DNA from: Ruixingdingia sedimenti
GTDB lineage: Bacteria > Pseudomonadota > Alphaproteobacteria > Rhodobacterales > Rhodobacteraceae
DNA: 64,000 bases
Assembly (NCBI RefSeq): GCF_031432425.1
Contig: NZ_JAVKPH010000017.1
Span: 24,404-88,403, forward strand
Direction of reading: 5' to 3'
Shown here: piece by piece, positions 34,573-42,305 of the stretch
Layout of the letters: each line of letters opens with the position of its first letter
Numbering within the stretch: position 1 is the first letter of the stretch
The notes under the pieces: model-generated
What the model was told of the DNA's origin: nothing
Databases searched by the model: none
What the model saw: only the letters and a program-made list of their open reading frames with translations
Made by a program: the position numbers and the translations under genes

Positions 34573-34663
34573 GGGATCTCCGTCTGACTGGGGCGCGGCG
34601 GCGGCGGGGCCGCCCGGCTGTGCCTTTCCTACGCCGCCGGGCGTGGGGCGGGCAGTCCCCCCT

Positions 34664-35776
34664 TCAGGTGACAGCGGTGAATTCCTGCGCCTGCCCGGTG
34701 TCCGAGGCGCGCTGGATCGCCGCCAGCATTTCCTGCCAGCGCAGGGCATGGGCGAAATCGGCGGTGACGGGCGGCCCGCCGCGCAGGGCACGGGCGAGTT
34801 CCACATAGTTGTGGCCCAGATAGCGTGCCGGGCCCTCGGGGATGCCGATGCCATAGCTGGCGGGCACCGGCAGCGGGCGCAGCACCGGCTCGCCCCGCCG
34901 CGCGCCGGATACCGACAGCGCCACGCGATGCAGGTTGGCCGCGCCCGGCGCGCTCAGCACCAGATCGCCCGCCGTGCCGTTGATTTCCAGCCGCGCATAA
35001 GAGGTCGCGGGCGCAGCACCCCCCCGGATATGGACCGAAACCACCGCGCCCCCGTCGAGCAGCCCCGCGATCAGCACCTGATCGGGCGCGGTCTTGGCGA
35101 TTTCTTCCCCCGTCGGTGCGATCCGCGCCACCGGATGCTGGTTCGACACCACGGCCGAGAACCGGCGCAACCCGCCCACGGCGTGGCACATCGCCTCCAG
35201 CGCCTGCCCGGCGGCGATGGTCAGGATCGTGGCGCCATTGGCCGCATCGGCGGTATAGGCGTTGCCCGGGGTCTCGTCGGGGCCGAAATTCGCCTGCGTG
35301 ACCTTCATCGTGACCGATACGATGCGGCCCACGTAGCCTTCGGCGATCAGGTCGCGGGCATAGCGGATGGCCTCGTTCTGGCGGCCCTGAAGGCCGATCA
35401 TGTTGACGACGCCCGCCGCCTGCGTGTCGGCCAGCGTCCGGCGCGCCTCTTCGACCGTCGCGCCGAGCGGCCATTCGCAATAGACCGCCTTGCCCGCCGC
35501 CAGCGCCGCCTGCACCATCTCGCCATGCAGGGGCGTGCGCACGGCGATGGCGACCAGATCGACGGCCGTCGAGGCCGTCATCGCCCGCGCATCCCAGAAG
35601 GCATGGGGCACGCCGAAGGCCGCCGCCGCGGCGCGCGCGGTTTCCTCCCGCGTGGTGCAGAGCGCGGCGAGTTCGTATTCCGGCAGATGCTGCAACGCGG
35701 GCACATGCGCGCGCGTTCCCCAACTGCGCGCGGGATCCACGCTCGCCCCGATCAGCCCGACACGGATGGGTTCCAT
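34664..35776 (-). CDS. Gfo/Idh/MocA-family oxidoreductase
   Basis: A 370-residue NAD(P)-dependent dehydrogenase. The Rossmann start IRVGLIGASVDPARSWGTRA is slightly unusual in lacking a clean GxGxxG. The middle CEWPLGATVEEARR carries E-W-P-L in place of the usual E-K-P catalytic Lys, so activity as a classical dehydrogenase is doubtful. The C-domain is complete. It lies 19 bp after the first SnoaL-like stop in the seven-gene operon. Substrate unknown; sugars, inositols and cyclic alcohols are common for the family. Confidence 0.85.
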   Translation of the reverse strand: MEPIRVGLIGASVDPARSWGTRAHVPALQHLPEYELAALCTTREETARAAAAAFGVPHAFWDARAMTASTAVDLVAIAVRTPLHGEMVQAALAAGKAVYCEWPLGATVEEARRTLADTQAAGVVNMIGLQGRQNEAIRYARDLIAEGYVGRIVSVTMKVTQANFGPDETPGNAYTADAANGATILTIAAGQALEAMCHAVGGLRRFSAVVSNQHPVARIAPTGEEIAKTAPDQVLIAGLLDGGAVVSVHIRGGAAPATSYARLEINGTAGDLVLSAPGAANLHRVALSVSGARRGEPVLRPLPVPASYGIGIPEGPARYLGHNYVELARALRGGPPVTADFAHALRWQEMLAAIQRASDTGQAQEFTAVT

Positions 35777-35795
35777 CGCCCCCGCCCTCCCTGCT

Positions 35796-36257
35796 TCAGT
35801 CCTGTTTGCTCAGCCCCGGCCCGATCAGCACGCCCTTGAACGTGTCCAGCGTGACCAGCGGGTTGAAGTAGAAACGGTTGAGCGCGATCCGCCCGTCGCG
35901 CAGGCGGAACAGCGCGACATAGCGGTTGTCGTAGATCTTGCCGGTCTCGTTCACCCGGCTGACGCCGCGCGCCTCGATGATCACGCAATCGGGGTCGGTG
36001 GTCTGGTGGGCGTCATAGATGGTGAACACCATGTCCGAGCGGTTGGCGAACATGCGGCGGTAATCCGCGACCACCTCGTCGCGCCCGGTCAGCGCCGCGG
36101 TCAGACCGTCGAAGCCGAAGGGATGTTCCTGCACCGCATCCTCGGTCCAGATCTGCGCGAAGGCGTCGAGGTCGCCCTTCATCAGCAGGGTGAAGAACTG
36201 GAGCGCGGTGGCGATGCCGGGCGTGGCGGGGGTGAAGGCGTCGGCGCGGGTGGGCAT
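35796..36257 (-). CDS. SnoaL/NTF2-like protein (A)
   Basis: A 153-residue cone-shaped alpha+beta-barrel protein (NTF2-like superfamily; hydratase, isomerase or binding proteins). The N-terminal helix FFTLLMKGDLDAFAQIWTED, then GRDEVVADYRRMF and NETGKIYDNRYVALFRLRDG are typical. It is clearly paralogous to SnoaL (B) at 36757 (shared LLM...LDAF..LW, AVQE.PF, TTDP, ETGK.Y.N.Y, NPL). The two flank the DUF3237 gene with 15- and 7-bp gaps, suggesting duplication within the operon. Confidence 0.8.
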   Translation of the reverse strand: MPTRADAFTPATPGIATALQFFTLLMKGDLDAFAQIWTEDAVQEHPFGFDGLTAALTGRDEVVADYRRMFANRSDMVFTIYDAHQTTDPDCVIIEARGVSRVNETGKIYDNRYVALFRLRDGRIALNRFYFNPLVTLDTFKGVLIGPGLSKQD

Positions 36258-36272
36258 GTCGGTTCTTTCCGG

Positions 36273-36749
36273 TCAGAGGATTTCGAAGATTTCGTAGATG
36301 ACCATCATCCCCTCGCGCCGGCCCACGCCCACGGTCATGATGCCGTTGAGCCAGGCATAGCGGGGATCGCCGGTTTCGAACCAGGGGGCGTTGCGCAGGT
36401 AATAGTCGGTCCACGGCACCTGTTCGCCCGCCAGCAGGCGGTCCGACACCTCCTGGCTCGCGGTACGGATGCCGCGGTAATAGATCAGCACCCGCGCGCC
36501 ATCGTGGGTTTCCAGCAGCACCCGCACATCGGGATGCCATGCGCCATCGGCGCGCTGCGTCAGGCTGTCGTTGCCGCCGGGCAGGATGATGCCCGACAGG
36601 CGCGGGCCGGTGAAGGTGCCGCCCCTGAGCATGTCGAAACGGCGGTTGCCCACGGGCGTGACGCCCGCCGGCATCGGGCGTTCGACCTCGATCGCCAGCG
36701 TGCCGAGGAAACGGTGGTCGAGGCGGGCGGGGGGCGGAACGGCGGTCAT
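36273..36749 (-). CDS. DUF3237-family protein
   Basis: A 158-residue small beta-barrel-like protein of the DUF3237 family: FDMLRGGTFTGPRLSGIILPGGND, ETHDGARVLIYYRGIR and APWFETGDPRYAWLNGIMTVG are the diagnostic blocks (first given for position only, ~38-60). Biochemical function not established; the family recurs beside SnoaL-like and dehydrogenase genes in catabolic clusters. It lies between two SnoaL-like genes. Confidence 0.8.
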   Translation of the reverse strand: MTAVPPPARLDHRFLGTLAIEVERPMPAGVTPVGNRRFDMLRGGTFTGPRLSGIILPGGNDSLTQRADGAWHPDVRVLLETHDGARVLIYYRGIRTASQEVSDRLLAGEQVPWTDYYLRNAPWFETGDPRYAWLNGIMTVGVGRREGMMVIYEIFEIL

Positions 36750-36756
36750 GGGCCCC

Positions 36757-37230
36757 TCAGCGATGCGCGTCGAAACCGCCCGCGAAGGCCTTCATGAAGG
36801 CCAGCGGGTTGACGTATTCCTTGAGCGAGACGAGATGCCCGTCCTGCGCGCGGAAGATGCAGACATAGCTGTTTTCATAGACCTTGCCGGTTTCCCCCAC
36901 CAGCGAGCGCGCATGCGCCTCGACGATCACGGTGCCGGGGTCGGTGGTGCGGTGCAGCGCATCGACCCAGAACACATGGTCGCGCCGGTTGGCAAAGGCA
37001 GCGCGGTAATGTGCCATGATCTCTTCCCGGCCGCGGAAGGCGTCGGTGACGAAATTGCCGAAACCCTCGGGCTTGAAGGGGATTTCCTGCACCGCCTCGG
37101 GGTGCCAGAGCTGCTCGAACGCATCCAGTTCGCGCCGCATCAGCAGGGTGAAATACGACAGCGCAAGGCGTTCGGCCTCGTCCTTCGGGGTGATCTCGTC
37201 GGCGCGGCGGGTGGGGACGGTGGCGGTCAT
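36757..37230 (-). CDS. SnoaL/NTF2-like protein (B)
   Basis: A 157-residue paralogue of SnoaL (A). Visible marks: SYFTLLMRRELDAFEQLWHP, GREEIMAHYRAAFANRRDH, TTDPGTVIVEAHARS and ETGKVYENSYVCIF. It starts 9 bp after the hydratase stop. In this superfamily the pocket residues determine hydratase, isomerase or plain ligand-binding function, which cannot be told here. Confidence 0.8.
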   Translation of the reverse strand: MTATVPTRRADEITPKDEAERLALSYFTLLMRRELDAFEQLWHPEAVQEIPFKPEGFGNFVTDAFRGREEIMAHYRAAFANRRDHVFWVDALHRTTDPGTVIVEAHARSLVGETGKVYENSYVCIFRAQDGHLVSLKEYVNPLAFMKAFAGGFDAHR

Positions 37231-37239
37231 GGGGGCTCC

Positions 37240-38025
37240 TCAGGCGAAACGGGCGGTGACGCGGCCCAACACGCCGAAATCGGCGGTGGCGGTGGCGCCG
37301 GGGTGGATGGGCAGGGGGGCCGCGCAGGTGCCGGTCGTCACCACCTGCCCCGCGCGCAGGCCGGGGCCGAACTGCGACAATTCGTTGGCGAGCCAGGTCA
37401 GCGCGAGCCGCGGGTCGCCCAGGACATTGGCGCCCGAGCCTTCGGCGACCTCGCCGCCCTCGACCCAGGCGGTGACGCGGTGGGTGGACAGGTCCAGCGC
37501 GCGCCAGTCGGCGGCGGTGGCGCCCGCCAGCACGAACCAATGCGCGCAGGCGTTGTCGGCGATCAGCTGCGCCGCGCCGACACGGGCGAAATCGGCATAG
37601 CGGGAATCGGGGATTTCCAGCGCCGCATGGACACTGGCGACCGCCGCCATCACCTCGGGCGGTTCATAGGGCGCGGCGCGGGGCGGCAGGTCGGCGCGCA
37701 GGCGAAAGGCGAATTCGGGTTCGGCCACCGCCATGTGGTTCACGCCCGCGGGCACCGTGCCGCCCGAGGCGATCACCCGATGCGCCAGCAGCCGGCCCGC
37801 CAGCGGCCCGTCCACCCCAATATGCGCCTGCCCCGCGGCCGAGGTCGCGGCCAGCTTCCAGCCGTAAAGCGGCCCCGGCGCCGCACGTTCGGCCAGCGCC
37901 TGGATGGCATAGCCCCCGGCCCGCGAGGCGGGGCGCAGGTCGTCGGGCAGCGCCGCGATCACCTGCCCCCGCGCCCAGAGGCCGAGCAGCAGGTCGGATG
38001 CCGCCTGCGCCCCGCCCCCGGTCAC
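37240..38025 (-). CDS. 2-keto-4-pentenoate hydratase-like protein (FAH superfamily)
   Basis: A 261-residue member of the MhpD/FAH superfamily, which hydrates 2-hydroxypenta-2,4-dienoates or decarboxylates oxo-diacids in aromatic meta-cleavage. Seen: LYGWKLAATSAAGQAH, the metal-ligand EPEFAFRL (E-x-E) and GATAADWRALDL. I take the GTG at 38025, which overlaps the upstream stop as GTGA and gives the usual family length; there is no ATG nearby. No extradiol dioxygenase is in the window, so its place in a ring-cleavage route is inference. Confidence 0.85.
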   Translation of the reverse strand: MTGGGAQAASDLLLGLWARGQVIAALPDDLRPASRAGGYAIQALAERAAPGPLYGWKLAATSAAGQAHIGVDGPLAGRLLAHRVIASGGTVPAGVNHMAVAEPEFAFRLRADLPPRAAPYEPPEVMAAVASVHAALEIPDSRYADFARVGAAQLIADNACAHWFVLAGATAADWRALDLSTHRVTAWVEGGEVAEGSGANVLGDPRLALTWLANELSQFGPGLRAGQVVTTGTCAAPLPIHPGATATADFGVLGRVTARFA

Positions 38026-38600
38026 GAGGTCAGCCCGCCCCGGGCGCGTTCGGCATAGACGAAATCCTGCCGGTCGCGCCGGCCCACCGTCCAGTCGGCG
38101 CCGAATTTCGGCCCGTTCTCGGGCACTTCGGACATCATCGTGTTGTCGAACACCACCGTGCGCTCGGCGATCTTCCAGCGGCCGCCGCGGCGCTCGAACC
38201 GGTCGACATAGCGGGCGAAGGCCAGAAGGTCCGTCGCCGTCCCCGCCTTGCCGCTGGCGCCGCCCGCCAGCGCCGCAAGCCCCGCCGTGCCCTCTGCCGG
38301 ATAGCGCTGGCAGGTGAGGTTGTAGGTTTCCACCACCGCGCTGTCGGGGCCGGTGAACTCGATCAGCATGTTGGCGACGATATGCATCGACATGGCGACC
38401 GACCTGTGCCGCCCGCGGATCCATTCGATCAGCCCGTCGACGCCGCCGGTGTAGAGGCCGTGGTTGTCGATGGCATCGGTATGGAACACCTCGCGGATCG
38501 CGTCGTAGTCCAGCCGGTCGATGGCGCGGGTCCAGCGGTACATGACATCCTGGATCTCGGCGCGGTCGGCCAGACGGGCGGGGGAATAGGCGTCGCTCAT
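38022..38600 (-). CDS. SnoaL-like protein (C)
   Basis: A 192-residue SnoaL_4-type protein, longer than (A) and (B) and only distantly related. Opening RAEIQDVMYRWTRAIDRLDY and IREVFHTDAIDNHGLYTGG match bile acid dehydratase- or scytalone dehydratase-like NTF2 proteins with an internal Tyr/His/Asp-rich pocket; FARYVDRFERRGGRWKIAER closes the barrel. It is the first gene of the operon that runs to 33547 and is coupled to the hydratase by a 4-bp overlap. Dehydratase or isomerase function is possible but unproven. Confidence 0.8.
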   Translation of the reverse strand: MSDAYSPARLADRAEIQDVMYRWTRAIDRLDYDAIREVFHTDAIDNHGLYTGGVDGLIEWIRGRHRSVAMSMHIVANMLIEFTGPDSAVVETYNLTCQRYPAEGTAGLAALAGGASGKAGTATDLLAFARYVDRFERRGGRWKIAERTVVFDNTMMSEVPENGPKFGADWTVGRRDRQDFVYAERARGGLTS

Positions 38601-38677
38601 GGGGGCCTCCTGAAGTTGGATGGCCCATCATTGCGCCCTGCCCGCCTTCCCGCCTGCCCCCGCGCCGGGTGACAGGA

Positions 38678-39232
38678 TTAACCACGCCTGTGGGTGGCGG
38701 CGACGCGGGCGATCTCCTCATAGATCCCCGACAAAAGGTTGAGCGCCTGCGTCGCCTCGGTCAGCCGTTCGGCGAAACCGGGCACATTTGCGATGGCGGC
38801 GATCAGCAGGCGGCGGCGCAGGGCGCCGTAATCCTCGGTCACGCGGCGGCCTTCCGCTGTCACCTGATAGGTCACGCCCGACCGCCCGGCCCCGCGCCGT
38901 TCCACCAGCCCCGCCGCGATCAGCTTGCGCAGCGAATACTGGATGTTCGGCACATCGTCGCGGTTCGTCAGCCGCGCGAGGTCCTTCATCGTCTTGGGCC
39001 GCTCGTTCATGCGGATGATGTGCAGCATCGCGTTTTCCGGCCCCGTCGCCGCCAGATCGCAGACCGAGGCAAGGCATTCCGACTGCCAGCGCGCGAATCC
39101 CTCGGCCGTGCGCATCAGCGCGAATTCAAGCTCCGTCGTCGCCACCTCGTCGGGGCTCTGCGCCAGATGCCAGCGGTAGTCGAGCCCCGGCGCGCCGGAA
39201 TCGTTTTGAATTTCAAGCGTTTTCCGCGCCAT
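38678..39232 (-). CDS. MarR-type winged-helix regulator (HpaR-like)
   Basis: A 184-residue regulator with a wHTH core: KTMKDLARLTNRDDVPNIQY, SLRKLIAAGLVERRG and the wing GRSGVTYQVTAEG. It lies 77 bp upstream of the SnoaL-led operon on the same strand and is divergent from the LLM monooxygenase gene, well placed to control both. MARKTLEIQ at 39232 is the better start; 13 upstream codons look unlike protein. The ligand is unknown; related proteins respond to aromatic acids or their CoA thioesters. Confidence 0.82.
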   Translation of the reverse strand: MARKTLEIQNDSGAPGLDYRWHLAQSPDEVATTELEFALMRTAEGFARWQSECLASVCDLAATGPENAMLHIIRMNERPKTMKDLARLTNRDDVPNIQYSLRKLIAAGLVERRGAGRSGVTYQVTAEGRRVTEDYGALRRRLLIAAIANVPGFAERLTEATQALNLLSGIYEEIARVAATHRRG

Positions 39233-39276
39233 GCCCGGCCCCCTTCCGCAGCCCCCAGACTGGCCCGCCAAACCCG

Positions 39277-39318
39277 TTGACGCAATGCGATTTTACGATA
39301 GACTTTCAAACATAAAAT
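39277..39318. promoter_or_regulatory. AT-rich divergent promoter/operator region
   Basis: TTGACG (39277) with TAGACT at 39299 could form a plus-strand promoter for the LLM gene. ATTTTA (39290-39295) and TAAAAT (39313-39318) form an inverted repeat over it. The marked drop in GC makes this the likely control site of the MarR-type protein. Confidence 0.3.
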
Positions 39319-39351
39319 AACACCAAAACCCCAACCAACAGGATGACCCCG

Positions 39352-40473
39352 ATGTCCGACGCCCCGATGCTGACCGGCGATCACTTTCGCCTGGGCACCT
39401 TTTCGACCAACTGTTCCTCCGGCATGACGGTGACGAAGGTCCCCGAACGCTGGCAGAACAGCTGGGACAACAACCTGCGGCTGGCGAAGATGCTGGACGC
39501 CGCGGGGATCGACTTCATGCTGCCGATCGCGCGCTGGATCGGCTATGGCGGGGAAACCGATTTCCACGGCGGCGTGCTGGAAACGATGACCTGGGCGGCG
39601 GGGCTCTTGGCCTCGACGCGGAACCTGACCGTCTTCGCCACCATCCACACCAGCGCCAACCACCCGGTGGTGGTGGCCAAGCAGATCGCCACCCTCGACC
39701 AGATCGGCAAGGGCCGGGCGGGGCTGAACATCGTCGCGGGCTGGAACAAGCCGGAATACGAGGCATTGGGCCTGACCCTGCCCGACGACCACGAAACCCG
39801 CTACGGCTATGCGCAGGAATGGTTCGACGTGATCCGCAGGCTCTGGACCTCCACGGAACGGTTCGACTGGGAAGGCACGCATTTCCGGCTGAAGAATGTC
39901 AAGGGCGATCCCCGGCCGATGCGCGGCACGGTGCCGATCCTGAATGCGGCCGGATCGCCGCAGGGGCGCGAATTCGCCACCGACAACGCGAACTTCCTCT
40001 TCACCCCCGCGATCGACCTCGCCCGGTCGGAAACCGAAATCGCCGCGCTGAAGGCGCAGGCGGCGGCCAAGGGGCGCAAGGTGGGGGTGCTGACCTTCAG
40101 CCATGTCGTCTGCCGCCCGACCGAGAAAGAGGCGAAGGACTGGCTGAAATACACCGTCGACGACAACGCCGACTGGGAGGCGACCGACAACCTCGTGCGG
40201 CTCCAGTTCGCCCATGCCCACAGCTTCCCGCACGACCTGCTGGCCCAGATCCGCTACGCTATGGCGGCGGGCCACGGCGGCTTCCCCCTGACCGGCACGC
40301 CGGAACAGGTGGCCGATGGCATAATCGCGCTGCACAGGGCGGGCTTCGCCGGATCGACGCTCAGCTTCGTCGATTACGCCGAGGAATTCCCCTATTTCCG
40401 CGACAACGTGCTACCGCTGTTGGAACAGGCCGGCATCCGCCCGCCGGTGGCGCAGGCGGTGGCGGCGGAATAG
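39352..40473 (+). CDS. LLM-class flavin-dependent oxidoreductase
   Basis: A 373-residue luciferase-like (bacterial TIM-barrel) FMNH2-dependent monooxygenase close to the RutA/SsuD branch. N-terminal FRLGTFSTNCSSGMTVTK, FATIHTSANHPVVVAKQIAT, the phosphate-binding RAGLNIVAGWNKPE and NAAGSPQGREFATDNA are present. I choose the second ATG (39352), 8 nt after AGGA, over 39343. It oxidatively cleaves C-S, C-N or amide bonds in known relatives. No flavin reductase is adjacent. A hairpin (40555-40582) and repeat R3 follow. Confidence 0.88.
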   Translation: MSDAPMLTGDHFRLGTFSTNCSSGMTVTKVPERWQNSWDNNLRLAKMLDAAGIDFMLPIARWIGYGGETDFHGGVLETMTWAAGLLASTRNLTVFATIHTSANHPVVVAKQIATLDQIGKGRAGLNIVAGWNKPEYEALGLTLPDDHETRYGYAQEWFDVIRRLWTSTERFDWEGTHFRLKNVKGDPRPMRGTVPILNAAGSPQGREFATDNANFLFTPAIDLARSETEIAALKAQAAAKGRKVGVLTFSHVVCRPTEKEAKDWLKYTVDDNADWEATDNLVRLQFAHAHSFPHDLLAQIRYAMAAGHGGFPLTGTPEQVADGIIALHRAGFAGSTLSFVDYAEEFPYFRDNVLPLLEQAGIRPPVAQAVAAE

Positions 40474-40554
40474 CGCGCGCCCCATCCCCGGCGGCGGTGC
40501 GGGCGGACAGGTTGCTGGCCTCCGGCGGGGATATTTAGGGACAGAAAGTGGAAA

Positions 40555-40582
40555 CGCCCCGCTCCATCACCGGAACGGGGCG
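40555..40582 (+). terminator. Hairpin after LLM gene
   Basis: CGCCCCG (40555-40561) pairs with CGGGGCG (40576-40582), with three further inner pairs after one mismatch. Likely 3' end of the LLM transcript, though a T-tract is missing. Confidence 0.5.
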
Positions 40583-40640
40583 TCACTTCCTGTCGCGGTC
40601 ATCGGCGTCCCCGCCTGTACCGCAGGATCAGCTTCGCCAA

Positions 40641-40672
40641 GCGCGGTTAACTTCGGGTTAAAAAAACCGCGC
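40641..40672 (-). terminator. Hairpin near the IOR beta 3' end
   Basis: GCGCGGTT (40641-40648) and AACCGCGC (40665-40672) form a perfect 8-bp stem around a loop containing seven consecutive A/T-type bases, lying 80 bp downstream of the minus-strand IOR beta stop. The T-run falls in the loop side, so terminator activity is uncertain. Confidence 0.4.
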
Positions 40673-40751
40673 CTTCACTTTCTGTCCGAAAATATCCTCA
40701 GGGGGTGAATTGGCGCAGCCAAGAGGGGGCAGAATGCCCCCTTTCCTCCTT

Positions 40752-42305
40752 TCAGACAAAGCTGCGGATGGTCTGGATCGCACCGTCCAGCGCCTTTCCC
40801 GCCTCGTCCTGCAACGCCGCCTCGCGCAGGCGGCGGGTCCAGTCGGCGGCGTCGGGGCGGTCGGCCAGCAGCGCCACGGCCGCCGTCACCCGGTCGAATT
40901 TCGACAGGCCGCGGGCATGGGTGTCGGAATAGCCCTTGATCAGGCGGCGGCAGCGGATGACCTCGACGGCAAGGTCGTAGTTGCGCGCGCGATAGCCCTC
41001 GGCCAGCGCCAGCCAACGGTCCAGATGCGCCTGTTCCAGCGCATGGCGGCGGCTGATCCGGCGCCAGCCGCGCAGGCCGCCCAGAACGTAAAGCTGGGCG
41101 AAGGCGCGCAGGCTGTCGCTGCGCAGCCGCCGGCCCTTGTTCACCCGCCGGTCGATCCACGCCATCAGCCCGGGCCGCGCCTCGACCCAGGCGCCGAGCC
41201 GGGCGGGGAAAAGGCCCACGATTTCCTCGGCCCGCGGGTGCATGAATTCGGTGATCTGCATCACCGTATCCCCCGCCACCCCCATCTCGCGCCGCACCCG
41301 CGCCATGCGGGCGGCGCGGGTCTTGAGGTCGGCCACCCGGATCACATCGTCATAGGCCATCGCATTGGCGATATATTTCGCCGCCTCGCGCGCCAGCGCG
41401 TAATCCTGCGCCGGGTCGTCCAGCGCCAGCACGCGGGCCAGCCGGTCGAGGTATTCCGCGCCATAGGCGGTATCCTGGAAATCCACCACCTTGCGCAGGC
41501 CGGGTGCCGCCAGTTCCGCCACCGGGGCGGGCAGGTCGGCCACACGGTCGGTCAGGCGCTGCCATTCGTATTGCAGCCCGTCGGGGCCGCGCGGGGCGGC
41601 TGCGGCGGGGGCCCCCGGGGGGACCGGGGGGGCCGTTTCGGCCCCCCCGGCCTCCGCCGCCGCAAAACCGGCGTCGAAGGCGCGCAGGCTCGGTTCCACC
41701 CCCTTGCCGGAGGCGCGGATGGCGGCCTCGAACGCCGCGCGCGGGAAGGGCAGCGCGCCCGATCCCGCCAGCGCACCGAAGAGGGACGCCGAGATGACCG
41801 AGCCCGCCTTGACCGCCGCGCCTTCGAAATCCGCCATCACCAGCCGCTGCGCGGCGATCCCGGCCGCCGCGCGCACCTCTTCGGAACTGGCGATGCCGTC
41901 GCCCGGCGCCATCTTTTCGCTGACCGCCAGCGCGCGATGGGTCGAGGCGATCAGGGTGGTGCGGTCGGGCGTCACGAAACCGCGGATGATCGCGCGCCCG
42001 GCCTCCATCATTTCCGCCGCGATCAGCACATCCACGTCGCCGCCGGCGGGGGCCAGCGAAAAGACCGGCTGCCGCCCGGTCGCGGGGGCCATTTCCACAT
42101 AATAGATCGTGGCCCCCGTGCGCTGCGCCACCCCGGCGACGGATGTCGCCTGCGCGACATAGCCGTTGGCGCGGGCCAACTGCTCGATCCAGCCGGTCAG
42201 CACGCCGCCGCCCTGCCCGCCCACCGCCATCACGGCGAGCTTGAGGATGCCGTCCACGCGGGGATCGCGGGCGCGGGGGGTCAGGATCGGGGTCTGGTCG
42301 GTCAT
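40752..42305 (-). CDS. Indolepyruvate:ferredoxin oxidoreductase, beta subunit with DUF6537-like extension
   Basis: A 517-residue protein. The first ~195 residues are the gamma/beta-type catalytic subunit (AVMAVGGQGGGVLTGWIEQL, VAGVAQRTGATIYYVEM); the remaining ~300 residues form the extra helical domain of the long bacterial type (DUF6537), including DLPAPVAELAAPGLRKVVDF and HALEQAHLDRWLALAEGYRA. An Ala/Pro-rich linker (~215-240) joins them. It overlaps the alpha-subunit stop as ATGA. Together they oxidatively decarboxylate aryl pyruvates to arylacetyl-CoA with ferredoxin as acceptor in known relatives; the true 2-oxo acid here is unknown. Confidence 0.88.
   Translation of the reverse strand: MTDQTPILTPRARDPRVDGILKLAVMAVGGQGGGVLTGWIEQLARANGYVAQATSVAGVAQRTGATIYYVEMAPATGRQPVFSLAPAGGDVDVLIAAEMMEAGRAIIRGFVTPDRTTLIASTHRALAVSEKMAPGDGIASSEEVRAAAGIAAQRLVMADFEGAAVKAGSVISASLFGALAGSGALPFPRAAFEAAIRASGKGVEPSLRAFDAGFAAAEAGGAETAPPVPPGAPAAAAPRGPDGLQYEWQRLTDRVADLPAPVAELAAPGLRKVVDFQDTAYGAEYLDRLARVLALDDPAQDYALAREAAKYIANAMAYDDVIRVADLKTRAARMARVRREMGVAGDTVMQITEFMHPRAEEIVGLFPARLGAWVEARPGLMAWIDRRVNKGRRLRSDSLRAFAQLYVLGGLRGWRRISRRHALEQAHLDRWLALAEGYRARNYDLAVEVIRCRRLIKGYSDTHARGLSKFDRVTAAVALLADRPDAADWTRRLREAALQDEAGKALDGAIQTIRSFV

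Larger units (their letters stand above)
40516..40725. repeat. Palindromic intergenic element R3 with internal hairpins
   Basis: Left arm 40516-40550 (CCGGCGGGGATATTTAGGGACAGAAAGTG region) and inverted right arm from 40676 (CACTTTCTGTCCGAAAATATCC). Between them lie two further hairpins (40555-40582, 40641-40672), so this copy is longer than the others. The 278-bp gap between the LLM and IOR beta stops is otherwise empty. Confidence 0.75.
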
